Shown: positions 12,700-22,924 of the stretch, one piece after another | Numbering within the stretch: the stretch's first letter is position 1 | Layout of the letters: every line of letters begins with the position of its first letter | From: Mortierella sp. BCC40632 | Lineage: Eukaryota; Mortierellomycota; Mortierellomycetes; Mortierellales; Mortierellaceae | Length of the DNA stretch: 64,000 nucleotides | NCBI GenBank assembly: GCA_011634665.1 | Contig: WAEK01000007.1 | Coordinates: 1,947,001-2,011,000 of the forward strand | Direction: 5' to 3' | Translations under genes and position numbers: made by a program | The notes under the pieces: generated by a model | The model's database searches: none | The model's input: the letters and a program-made list of their open reading frames with translations, nothing else | Told to the model about the DNA's origin: nothing

Positions 12700-13350
12700 A
12701 TGACGTTTACCGAGCTAGAGCTGGCCGCATTTCTACACAAGAGGAAAACATTGCATCCCATCCTGGCGAGGATTATTGGATCTGAGGACCGACAGAGAGA
12801 TCTAACTCAGACAGAGCTGACTCGTGACTGGATCCCACACCAGACGCCAGGCCTGTTCATCCAGCACATCATAGCTCCTGTGGACCCCAAGACTTTGACT
12901 GGTGATCGTGTTCGCGGTCGTGAGAAGAAGGAAGCCGGTGTCTCTGCCGCAGTCAAGATTGTTGATCCAGATGACATCCGGGACCACATCAATGATCTTC
13001 GCCGAGACGGATTTGACCCAACAGCTTACGAAAAGAGGGGATATTTCCTGCGTGGCTCCATAAAAACTGATGGATACAGCCTCCAGTTGCTGGCATATAA
13101 ATTACGTGAGCTCAACTCGGTCAAGTTCAAGCGTTACAAGACCGAGGTTCTACCCGACCGTCTCCTCTCAACTACAGCCGGCACAAGCGACCATCTCACC
13201 GAGGTGCATAATGTCTTCAAGTCGACTGCTGATGTCGAGCGTTTGCTTGGGTGCACTCCAGGCGAAACAGATAGTGTGTCGTACCTAGGAATAGATCTGG
13301 GCCAGGCCTTTGTGGTAGGGGGCGAGTGCGATTTCTCCCGGAGGGTATGA
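12700..13350 (+). other. Pre-RuvC and RuvC-I segment of the two-nuclease gene
   Basis: An open stretch of 216 codons, the best preserved internal part. It reads a charged helical region (FTELELAAFLHKRK), a basic/aromatic region (GYFLRGSIKTDGYSLQLLAYKLRELNSVK has no break), then YLGIDLGQAFVVG, a canonical RuvC-I strand with the catalytic Asp at 13294. The following Arg/Gly/Lys-rich stretch loses frame at about 13350. That point could be a GTATGA...GATAG intron (13345-13444) or a frameshift; I cannot decide from one copy. Confidence 0.6.
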
Positions 13351-13712
13351 CCATCCGAGTCGGTAAGCGACGGCGACACCGGCAAAAAGAAACGAGGCAG
13401 CCGGGGCCGGCGCCCGAGAGGTAGCGGCAAGGGAAGGAAGATAGCCAGCCGGGAGGGCCGTGAGGCGGTACATCAATCTCGCAGCCAATCAAAAGGCCGT
13501 TGCGCGACCAACTCTCGCTCACAGAACCTGGCTTGAAAATCAAAAGTCGGCCGGCCTGACGCGCCCCCCCTCCAAACCCGAGTCATTAGTTGTACCGACC
13601 GTCAGCACAGACGCAACGACTTCATTGACACTTCAGTCTTCCACCTCTTGTGTCAGTCCAACGGTGTCGACCTCCTTTCGATTAGCTTGATCGAATCATC
13701 GCTTACTCCTCT

Positions 13713-14552
13713 GTGTGGTCCAGATGCCGACTTTTCCCACATGTGCAGCAGCGACAAGCGAACAAAGACCACCTGGACACGTTTTACAATGGCCGTCAAT
13801 TCAAAGTCAAGAAGTACACGCAGATGGCAAAAAGGGCAAGGAAGAAGGAGTTTTGTCAGCTTGCAGACTCGCTACTGCGCATGGTTGGCGGTTCTTTGGG
13901 CGAAAGGAGGAAAGAGAATGCCAAGGTTGTCATTGGCATTGGCATGGGCCAATTCACCTCTACTTCCCGACTGACATCCTTACATGGATCATTCGAGGCA
14001 TTTTTCGTTCAGAAGGTAACATTTTATTGTAAGTTGCAGTGATTTCTTTCCAATCCTGCTACTGATAGCTGTTGGATTGACTCTCTCTCCCCTCTTTCAA
14101 TGGTATAGGTTCGAGCGCTCGGCTATGTCTTGGTTGGAATTAACGAGTTTTATACCTCAAAAAAGTGCCCAACATGCGAACAATTTGTCGGTGAGGCGGG
14201 CAGTATGAGACGCCTGTACTGTTATCGATGCCATAAGTTCCTCCACAGGGACATAATGGCAGCACACAATATGTGCACCGTCCTCAAGAGGCATGTGGAA
14301 CAACAAAAACGACCACTGTATTTGCAACCTGTAGATGCTGAAGGCAATTATCCATGGCTTGATAAATCCAGCGACTCTGACCCAACTCCAGACAGTCGTG
14401 GAGGTGGTGGTAGCAAGCGCCAGGCAAAGGAGATCGGCGAAGCCGATCAGGAGAAGAGTAGCAAGCGGAACAAGGCAACCAATGTCAAGAAAAAGTCGTC
14501 CAACACCACGAGTTCCAAGACAACAGCAACTGAGCAAGGGTTGGCAACGTAA
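13713..14552 (+). other. RuvC-II/III and zinc-ribbon exons of the two-nuclease gene
   Basis: Two exons joined in phase 0 across intron 14016-14108 (GTAACA...GTATAG, 93 bases). Exon a ends LHGSFEAFFVQK; exon b starts VRALGYVLVGINEFYTSKKCPTC. The zinc ribbon has cysteines at 14166, 14175, 14220 and 14229, and the RuvC-III Asp is in HRDIMAAHN. The last 70 residues are Lys/Ser/Thr-rich. The pattern TSKKCPxC...CxxC..HRDxxAAHN is that of TnpB/Fanzor C-termini (OrfB zinc-ribbon family). Confidence 0.7.
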
Positions 14553-14605
14553 CAAGCAGTATGCAGATTGATAGCTAGATAGCATTTATTTTTTTTTTAC
14601 CTTGG

Positions 14606-14621
14606 GGTGTTCGTCAACACC
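14606..14621. other. Hairpin 54 bases after the RuvC ORF stop
   Basis: GGTGTT, a four-base CGTC loop, then AACACC: a perfect six-pair stem just after a T10 run. It could be a transcript 3'-end hairpin or part of an element end. No terminal inverted repeat or target duplication was found to confirm an element boundary. Confidence 0.3.
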
Positions 14622-14832
14622 TTTGTCTACTATTGAGTAGATCTTGATTGCTGCGCAGGCCGAGCGCGTCTCCATCCGGTGACGTAATCGTAGTCCGATG
14701 CGCGGCCGTCCGTCTGGTCTGTCGCGGGCAGTGGCTTGGAAGTTCGGGATTCCTGGCAACTATTGCCATGGGGCATGATCCGAACAGGGCTGCTCGTTCC
14801 ATCATCAGTTCTTACTCGACCATCACTTCATC

Positions 14833-16137
14833 ATGTTGCGCGCCACACGACCCATGGCTCGCGTCCTTGCGGCCTCCAACAGCAGGGCTTCATTGTCTGC
14901 AGCATCCTTGACCCGACCCATCAACCAGGTCCGCGCTGCCCACAGCATCCACAACCGCAACGATCCTGCTATCCCCGGCGATGCCACCGGCTTCCTTCCC
15001 GGCGACAAGATCACTGGCGAAACCCAGATTGGCGACTACCCTAACCTGCCCATGTACAACCAGCAGTGGCGCAGTGGATTCGAGTCTGCAGGATACTGGG
15101 ATAAGCAGGACCGCCGTAACTTTGGTGAAACTGTACGCTACCTCAGTCCCTTTTTTTACACTTTTTTTTTTATCATTTCTGTTTTCTCTCCTTTCCTTCC
15201 CGACATAATTCCACTTCCGATGCGCGGAATGTCGCATGCTAGTTGGCACAACCCAATCCCAGGATAAACAAAAGAAGAGACAGGAGTCTTCAATTCCAAA
15301 GGATGGAGCCTGTCTAGTTTCTCGCGATACACAACTATGCTCCAAAATTACGCGAAATACAGAGCGTAAATTTCTGCAGGGAGATAAAAAAAACCTACCC
15401 CAAAAAGCAATGGCGCCAGGGTTCGGGATTCTGGTACCAAAGGGCGCAGTGGACTCGATTCACATTAGAGCAGCGGGACAGGAGCGCTCCTCTTTGTGTA
15501 GTCACTATGGTTGTTTCGATGGCATCAAAATGAGGCCAGTTTCATTGGTCAATTGCACGATGCTTTCCGATCAAACCCCTTCTTCCAACATTGAGAAATA
15601 AGCGAGCGTTGGAACATGAAGACCACTGTCCGAATTTATCTGCTTTGCTCGCTTTGGCATCGATTGGATCGGGGATCAAAAAGGCGCAGGTTCTGGACAA
15701 CAAAATGCACGGTTGGGTTCAACGCTTTCCAATTCTGCACACCGCCATGTTTCTTGGGAGGCAGGCGGTCTACTTTTGTTTCTTTCCTATTTTCCGATCT
15801 CCTATCTGCATTCTTTGTTCATGCAGGAGGATAAATTTGTCACGATACTGACGCGACAACGCTCTTTTTTTTTTTTATCTGATAGGTCGCTGAGGAAGAC
15901 GAAGTCTTGAACATCTGGTCTCCCGATGTCTGGGCCTTCCCTACTTCCGTGGGTGTGAAGGCCTTGTTGGCTGCTGCTGCCGCTTTCTTCGGCTTTGGAT
16001 ATATGCTCTCAGAGACCAGACCCGAGCCCCACTTTGAGCGTCGCTCGTACCCCTATGATGGACTTGCCGAGGCTTTGGGTGTTGATGCCTCGGATGAGGT
16101 CATGGTCGCCAAGAGAGCAGCTCGCGCTTCTGCTTAG
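14833..16137 (+). CDS. NADH dehydrogenase (complex I) subunit NDUFB8/ASHI-like
   Basis: Model: exon 1 14833-15132, intron 15133-15885, exon 2 15886-16137; 183 residues. The first 35 residues are Arg/Ser/Ala-rich without acids, a mitochondrial presequence. The body shows the NDUFB8 pattern: GDYPNLP, a WDKQDRRNFGE stretch at the exon junction, then EEDEVLNIWSPD. A single membrane helix follows at about residues 117-137, then a short charged tail. It is an accessory subunit of the membrane arm of respiratory complex I in the inner mitochondrial membrane. The 753-base intron is about ten times longer than most introns here; it has a T12 run just before its acceptor and no convincing internal gene. 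A 36-base A run lies about 50 bases beyond the stop. Confidence 0.88.
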
Positions 16138-16182
16138 GAGCATACAACCAATGAAATAGAACATTGAAAGAAAGAAAGAAAA

Positions 16183-16183
16183 G

Positions 16184-16219
<36 letters not shown>
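16183..16219. repeat. Long poly(A) tract downstream of NDUFB8 gene
   Basis: A run of about 35 adenines interrupted once near its start, about 50 bases after the NDUFB8 stop codon, on the sense strand. It may be an ordinary homopolymer expansion, as others in this window are of similar length. Confidence 0.7.
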
Positions 16220-16221
<2 letters not shown>

Positions 16222-16635
16222 AGGGATGAGATGGATCGCCTTGTTTCCTCAACGTCTACTACCTATCACACCAATTCCATTCCGCGTCCTCCCCCCTCCA
16301 ACGATCCAAAAAGGATAATACAATAAGAGACGTTCATGATTCTGCAGTCTCGACTCTAGTCGTTTTGATATCCCGGAGCCAAGTGTTGTGCAGTTGCGAG
16401 AGCAGAGAGTGAGAGTGAGTGTGTGTGTGTGGTGTGTGTTTCTTCTTTTTGGTTTTTATGGGAGATGGAAGAAGACCTCTAGAGAGAAATCCGAGTCGTG
16501 GCTTAGTCGTGGAGGAGTAGGAGGAGTAGGAGAGGAGGAGGAGGATTAGGGAAGAGTAGGTGGGAAGGAACGAAGAAGAGAAGAAGGGAAGAAAGGGAAG
16601 AGGGCGGAGTTGACCCCAAAAGCGGATTGGGCCTC

Positions 16636-16637
16636 TT

Positions 16638-16708
<71 letters not shown>
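16636..16708. repeat. (CT)n microsatellite
   Basis: About 35 CT dinucleotides with one TT interruption, in the pyrimidine-rich leader 16220-17607 upstream of the next gene. That whole 1.4 kb spacer is CT, ATT, CA and CAA rich (ATT repeat near 16990-17011, CAA near 17340-17440) and shows no supported coding exon. Confidence 0.9.
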
Positions 16709-16712
<4 letters not shown>

Positions 16713-17607
16713 CTTCTCTCTTCTCTTTGTCTTGCCTGTTAAACAACTGACCTACTTTCTGACTGGATCCCCTTCTCTTTCTCACTCTCTTTCTCTTGCT
16801 CTCCCTCACCCCTTTTACTCTGCTCTCGAACACATTCCACCTCCATCCGCGTCCATTCGACCCTCCCTTTCTCCCTTTCTCTCCTCACCCAGCAACGCAC
16901 CCAACAACGGAAGCGGAGCCATCAACAGTGCTCCGACCAACAAGTCATTCTGATTGGGCCTTCAATCGTTGGATCCAAAGAAGAGCTTTTTATTATTATT
17001 ATTATTATTATTTTTTTTCTCTCTTCTTCCTTTCCTTTCCTTTCTTCTCTCTTCCACCTATTCTTCTCTCCCACCTACCCACCCACCCACACACACACAC
17101 ACTCTCTCTCTCTCCTTGAGTCGACCACCACAGAGTGCGTCTGCTCTCTCAAATCCCTCGTGCCCATAAAAAAAAAAAAAGGCTCATCTTCCCATTTTCC
17201 ATTACCCCTTCTGTCCCCCCTCTCTCCCTCGCTGCTCCTCGACCAGTCCTAGGTTGTTCAACACGCAGCTGCTTCCCTCCCTTTTTATTGACCCAGCAAC
17301 AGTCCTGCCTTTCCTCCACTCACACGAGTCGACTACAATAACAACAACCACAACAGCAGAAACAGTAGCTGCCAACCATTCGCGACAGCAACAACAACTT
17401 TTAAAACAACAACAGTATAACAACAAGCAAGAGCTGCAACCCATAACAACTACAGCGAACAACAGTAGCAGCAAAGGGGGAAGGGGAAGGCCATTGTGAA
17501 GCATTCCTCCCAAAAGTCAATTCCACAGGCAGCAAGCCAACAGCATCAACCTTAAATCCAGGGACGGGGCCCTCTTCTCCTCTCGACGACCAATAGTGCA
17601 AGAAGAA

Positions 17608-19455
17608 ATGTCGGCATCTTTCATGTCCATACAGTACGATTCAGACTCAGACTCGGCCGATGATCTCGACTTTGAGCCAATCAGTGATGAGAGCTCAGGA
17701 TCAGGCAAGTCGATTTGATCTCCTGCGTGTGTGTGTGTGTGTCTCTCTCTCTCTCTCTCTCTGTGAGTGAGTAAGTGAGTGTGTGTGTACAAGAGAAGAG
17801 GAAAAAAAAAGAAAAAAGAAAATAGACGCGCAATAGTCAGGAAAGCAACAAACCCTGGACGCGTTCAAATATTCACTCGATCTTCGTGTCTGTTGAGAAA
17901 GAAAGAGAAAGAGAGGACAAACATGGCACTCTCATAACGCAACACGTTGCTTCTCCACATGCCTCTTCTTTTTTTTTTTTTTTTTTATTTTTTTTTTTTT
18001 TTTTATTTCGTCCCGGCTAATCTCGTAAACCTCTGCCTTGCTTGTACTTGCACTTGCACACATACCTTCCTCCTCTCCCTGTCCTTCTTCTCTCTCCCCT
18101 TCAACTTCCTGCATAACCTCTCGGATTCAACGACTCGCGCCACACCTTCACCAACCCCTAGGAAGCGACCAAGGCTCGGATCTGGACGAGCCAATGGAGA
18201 GTCAAGACCAAAAGGATAACGAAGCTGAAGATGTCGCAGGGGAAAGCAGCGATGTGACCATGACTACAACAGCCGTTGTTGCTGAGACAGAGACGCAAGG
18301 GAATGGAGAGATGGCCAAAGGCAAGATGGCCAAAAAGCCAACCAGGTCAAAGAAACCTACTCCAGCGGCACGTAAAACAAAGGGCACAGAATCGGATTCG
18401 CATGCACAGCTAGGGACAGCTGCATCGGGTGAGGTAAACCCCTTCCTTCCTTCCTTCCTTCCTTCCTTTTCTTTCTCCCTCATTTTAAACAGGAATAACT
18501 AGGAAGCGGTTCTTGCCCAGGAATGATCCAACACTCACCGGTCACTCTCTTTCTCTTTCTCTTTCTTTTCTTTCTCTCGTTTTGTTCAAAATGAATAGAC
18601 CACAAAGAAAAGGGCACCAGCCAAGGGTTCCAAAAAGGTAGCTGCATCAACTGCTACAGCCGAGGATTCTTCTGGTGGGTCTCAAACTAAAAAGAAACCC
18701 ACCAAAGCTTCCAAGGCAACCAAGGCCTCAGGCATGAGTGCTGCTGTAGGATCCAGGTCCTCCAAAAAGGGATCAACAGGGTCAGGCTCCGTATCCGCAC
18801 CACAGGCCAGTCTGCCAAATACCTTTTCGGCGACTTCATTCCGGTTCCATAATACCCAGTTTGACAAAGGTAAAAGAGACAAAAAGAAGAAAAGAAAAAA
18901 GAAAGAACTCGATAGCAGGAGAGGTTGCTTATTTTTCAATGATATTGAAATCTCTTTTTCTTTTCTACTACTACTCGTCTCCTCTTCTAGATCGGCCACT
19001 TGAATCCTTCCGGTGGCCTTATTCACCATTTACACCCGAGTTTAAGCAACAACATGCAGCACGGGATCGAATGGCACGAGAGTTACACGACGCTGTCGAG
19101 GCCATGACAGGAACCAACGCAGATGCAAGTTGGCATCTCCAAGAACTGGATCATCAACTGCAAATGACAAGACAAGACCTAAAGACATCTTTGGATGAAA
19201 TTCAATATCGCAAGAGTCAATTACGTGATATGAGTTTGATGGCAGTGGATCTTGTACGACGTTTGTCTTCTTCTTCACCTTCTTCCTTTTCTTCACCTTC
19301 TCCACCCACGACTTGTTCTCCTTCAACAGAGACCACACCAATGTCGTTGACGGTCTCGGGAGGAGTCAACAGTAACACGACAGTCCCAATGGAGGTGGAT
19401 ACACATCTATCCTCGTCGGATCCTTCTTTGTTGGATCCTCAGTCTTCTTCTTCTT

Positions 19456-19486
<31 letters not shown>

Positions 19487-19736
19487 CACTACTACTACTA
19501 CTATTCATGTTCACACGCATCCGCATGCCCACCAGTCTCGATCATCTCCATTACCATCACAGCCACTATCCTCACAATCGTCACAACCACCGCAATCTCA
19601 GGCACAACAACAGCAACAACAACAACAACAACCTTCAAGAAAGGCTGATCTATCTGGGTTGAATGAAGGCAATGTTCGTTCATTCCTGGAAAAGATACGC
19701 GAATTAGAGCAGGCACAGCGACAGATCGCAGTATGA
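17608..19736 (+). CDS. Uncharacterised low-complexity protein with C-terminal coiled coil
   Basis: Model: exons 17608-17704, 18162-18433, 18599-18869 and 18991-19736; 461 residues. I do not recognise the family. In order: an acidic start (DSDSDSADDLDFEP), an acidic/Thr region, a Lys/Ala/Thr/Ser-rich region with AT-hook- or histone-tail-like composition (about residues 65-200), a more conserved-looking patch (PLESFRWPYSPFTPEF), a coiled-coil helix of about 80 residues, then Ser, Thr (15 in a row), Pro and Gln runs and a final helix (NEGNVRSFLEKIRELEQAQRQIAV has no break). The composition suggests a nuclear, chromatin-associated protein; this is inference. The first intron appears to be of the GC-AG type (AG|GCAAGT), the only donor there that keeps phase. 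Confidence 0.6.
17705..18161 (+). other. Candidate GC-AG intron
   Basis: Exon 1 ends TCAG and the intron begins GCAAGT, the usual form of the rare GC donor. The acceptor CCCTAG at 18156-18161 restores phase 1 to GGA-AGC-GAC. No GT donor between 17640 and 17760 gives an open join. The intron holds GT/CT repeats and two T runs. Confidence 0.5.
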
Positions 19737-19767
19737 TTAGAGACACGGTAGAAAAAAAAATAAAGTC

Positions 19768-19814
<47 letters not shown>

Positions 19815-19984
19815 GGGATGCGATGAATCATCTTCTTGATAGGAGAGAGGAAAGGGAAAAAAGTAAGTGGATCGGTTGTCCGTCTCTCAAGCGTTCTCTC
19901 TCTCTCTCTTTTTTTAATATTTATTCACATGAAGCGGGGAAAAAAGAAGAGGAAAAAAAAATAAATGAAATGAAATGACGAGTG

Positions 19985-20512
19985 TTATTCACCGAGTGGG
20001 GCAGGCTCTATAGAGGACGTAGACAAAGGAGATGTGGATGGAGACAATGAATTCTCTGGAATGGCCGTAGTAGTTGTAGTAGTAGTAGTAGTAGTAGTAA
20101 TACTTGCTGGTGTAGAGGCAGCGGTGGCAGCAGTCGAAGCCGTCTCCAAACTTGGATCAAAATCTATCTCTCCCTTGGGCGAAGTCGCCGTTGAGGCCGA
20201 GACCGAGGTTGAGGCCGAACCCCTTGGCACTGGAGTCGACGTTCTTGGTGTAGAGATCGTAGCAGGAGTCGCTTGTCCCGAAGACAAATGTTGATGTTGT
20301 AACGCTGGTGTGATAATGCTCAGTTCATCTTGATCCAACTCTTGAGGTGCTGTTTGAAACAACGACTGGTGAGCACGGATCAAATCCTCAACACCGTCAT
20401 AGGAGCCATTGGGTCCCGTCTGGTTATTGGTTGTGACTCCATTCGTCGGTGCGCTCGTATCCCCCAACCCGCCTTTAGCTATTCGACAAACAATGATATC
20501 ATCAGTGAAGGC

Positions 20513-20546
<34 letters not shown>

Positions 20547-22479
20547 TAAATCAATAAACCCCCCAGAGATAATGACTTACCCATGGTAGACCCGCCCGAA
20601 AAGTCCAGGAATTGTTGACCGTCGAAATCAAGATTCAAACCGTGCTGCTTCAAAGACTCGAGACTCTTTTGAAGTTCCTCCATCTCACGCGTAATCTCCT
20701 CGACGCTCTTCAATACATGGGCCCCTTGAGGTGTCTCTCCAAACGAAGGCTCCAATGTCTGCCCTGGGGGGATGGACATGGTCTGGGAAAACGAGGGTTG
20801 CTGCAGCTGCTGCGGTTGCTGGGCAGATGATGCGATTGACTTTAAAAGATCCTCATGGATGGCCATCATATCTGCAACACCAGGGATAGCAGCATTGTTG
20901 TCAACGAGGTTATTAACGATATTGCCATTCTCATCGTAGCTCAGAGTAGTAGGGAACGTAGTTCCAGTTGCTGCTGTCATATAGTCTGGAAGCAAGCCTG
21001 TCGTGGATGAATTGAGAGGTGTGGTTGAAAGGCTGGGTAATCCAGTCGATCCTCCTTCTGAAGGATTCATATTCGTGATAGAAGGAGCACCGGCTGTTGG
21101 ACCTAAATGAAACTGTGGAAAGGCCGTATGAGCTGTTGCCAGAGGGGTAGCTGAAGTTGCTGGAGCGAAGCCTTGAGCAGCTGTGCCAGAAGGCATTGCC
21201 AACGATCCAGGAGCTGCAGTTGTAGCCTGATTGGCATTGGCCAACATTGCTAGTGCAGCTATTTGACAAATACAATGAAAAAGCGGACACAGATAGGAGG
21301 TGAGAAGAGATGAACTAATTAAGAAGCAAAGGCTGACCATGAAGAACTCTTTTTAAACAAGAAGACAGCAGTACCTGGTGTCAATCCACTCAAGGCGTGT
21401 AGTGGATTCGATGTCCCTCCTTGCCCTCCTACGCCGGCTAGTCCTGGCAGAGCATATCTGGGTTGACCAAGGGTTCCTGTTGTATTTGGTGTAAAGTTGA
21501 TAGAGGCGTCCGATGCCTCACGTTTCCTCTTGCTGCCAAGTGGCGGGGTACTGATCTCCTCTTCTTCTTCCTCCTGTGCTCTCGTCGAGTTATGTCCACC
21601 AACACTTCCAGTGCGAGATCTTTGGCTAGGCCCGGCAGGGATATGGATAATCTCCTCGCCGTCGTCTGCAACCTCTCCATCCATAATAGTCAGCCTCGGC
21701 TTCTTGTTCCCGATCACTCGTTTGGTATTATTTTCAGCAGAAAATACGCTGGCAAGGAATCGTAAGATCTTGTCAATGGTCTCTTGCTGCCGTTGGTGTC
21801 TCTCTCTTGCTGCAGCCGACTCGGTCCAGAGTTGCTGGTGATCCCTTTCGATGCTCTTCAGGTCCGCAGAGATGGCAACCTGATGTTTCTTGATCGCATT
21901 CACTTCCTGTAGAATGTGGTTCAAGTCCATCATGAGAGACGATGATGTCGACCCCGATCTGTCATCCCGAATACTATTACCTCCCTCGAAACCTCCAGCG
22001 AGACTATGACTAGTGGCAGGAGTCGAAGTCGAAGCTTTTTTACGAGAGACTAGACAAAGTAAATCGGGTTGGTTTTTTTGAAAGTGAGGGTTGCTGAATT
22101 CCCACTGCTCCGTGTCTGCTTCGGGGAGGAGGACGCCCTGTTGAAGGTGAGGAACCTTGTGAAATCCATACATATTGAGTTGTCGGACAAAGGATGAAAA
22201 GTTGTTGTGCTTAAAGAACTTTGGGAGAACCTCCTTTGCGAATTCAACATGGTTCAGTACTAGATGGAGGTGGGAGAGTTATAAGGTGATTAAAAAAAAT
22301 GTGTCGTGGTCAACAGACTGGGGGAAAGACTCTGGATCCTATTGTACTTTGCATGGTGCATAGAAGAGCTCTTTGTGGGGGTAGTTACCAATAAAAGAAT
22401 GTCCATTGTCGGACCACCGTATCAAGTTGTTGGAGGCCTCATCGCTCACCATGCTATTTCATCGGGCACGAGCACAATA

Positions 22480-22512
<33 letters not shown>

Positions 22513-22924
22513 CAAAAGACAGGTTCTTAGGACATTTAGCGGAGTCTCTTTGGAGAAAGAAGAAGGAGCAAAACACAGATGCACTGGCCATCACTTTTAT
22601 GATATCTGGTGTGAAATCAGAGTTTGGGCTGTCCATGACATACTTGTACAACTTTGTCAAAAATGCTGCCACATTCCCTCGAGCTGTGCTCGATGGCCGT
22701 GGGGTCTGTTGGAAAGGAGTTGACACTTGGGTGTTGCTCGATGAGGACGCGGACCCTGGCAAGGGCAGAGAAAGTAAGGAAGAGGCGGATGGAGCTGCTA
22801 GTACTCCAGAGAACTGTATTCCAGAGCTGTCATCTCCGAAGCTGATCTCTCCACTTTTGCCACTGCTCCTGTCATTGCTACCACTCAAAACAGTGTCGTT
22901 CTTTCCGCGTGTAGCGTTAGCCAT
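19985..22924 (-). CDS. Heat-shock transcription factor (HSF family)
   Basis: Model: exons 22924-22644, 22453-22389, 22259-21375, 21258-20581 and 20478-19985; 800 residues. The winged-helix HSF DNA-binding domain spans about residues 85-190 and is split by two introns. Its recognisable parts are [45 protein letters not shown] and WEFSNPHF. A heptad-like helix at about 220-290 matches the HR-A/B trimerisation region. The rest is Ser/Thr/Gln/Ala-rich, with a basic GSKRKRE patch that may be a nuclear signal, and acidic/hydrophobic clusters that could activate transcription. HSF trimers bind inverted nGAAn repeats and drive chaperone genes. The next gene downstream of its promoter side is an Hsp70 on the same strand. 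Correct joining needs the 65-base second exon. Confidence 0.93.

Larger units (their letters stand above)
10230..14552 (+). pseudogene. XPG/FEN1-like nuclease joined to RuvC/zinc-ribbon (Fanzor/TnpB-like) protein, decayed copy
   Basis: A single long gene-like stretch, read in consecutive blocks with changing frame. The N-terminal part matches the XPG/FEN1 plan: MGVKRAW start, IRVDV (Asp at 10323), LRFYVDGEP (Asp at 10455). An XPG-I block follows: TEAD at 10713-10721, CDSD at 10770-10778, GNDY with Asp at 10929. The middle (11800-13290) is helical and matches nothing I can name. The C-terminal part has a RuvC-I strand, GIDLGQAFVVG (Asp at 13294), then VVIGIGMGQF near 13920, INEFYTSKKC (Glu at 14145), a CX2C...CX2C zinc ribbon (14166-14231) and HRDIMAAHN (Asp at 14250). 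Introns with good signals occur at 10999-11081 and 14016-14108. Single-base frame changes near 10575, 10685, 11120 and 11787, plus a TAA near 11658, make this a decayed copy. I infer a selfish or domesticated nuclease family. Confidence 0.75.

Noticed and set aside
15236..15601. ORF inside the NDUFB8 intron
   Set aside because: Codon use is random and exons either side join in phase without it.
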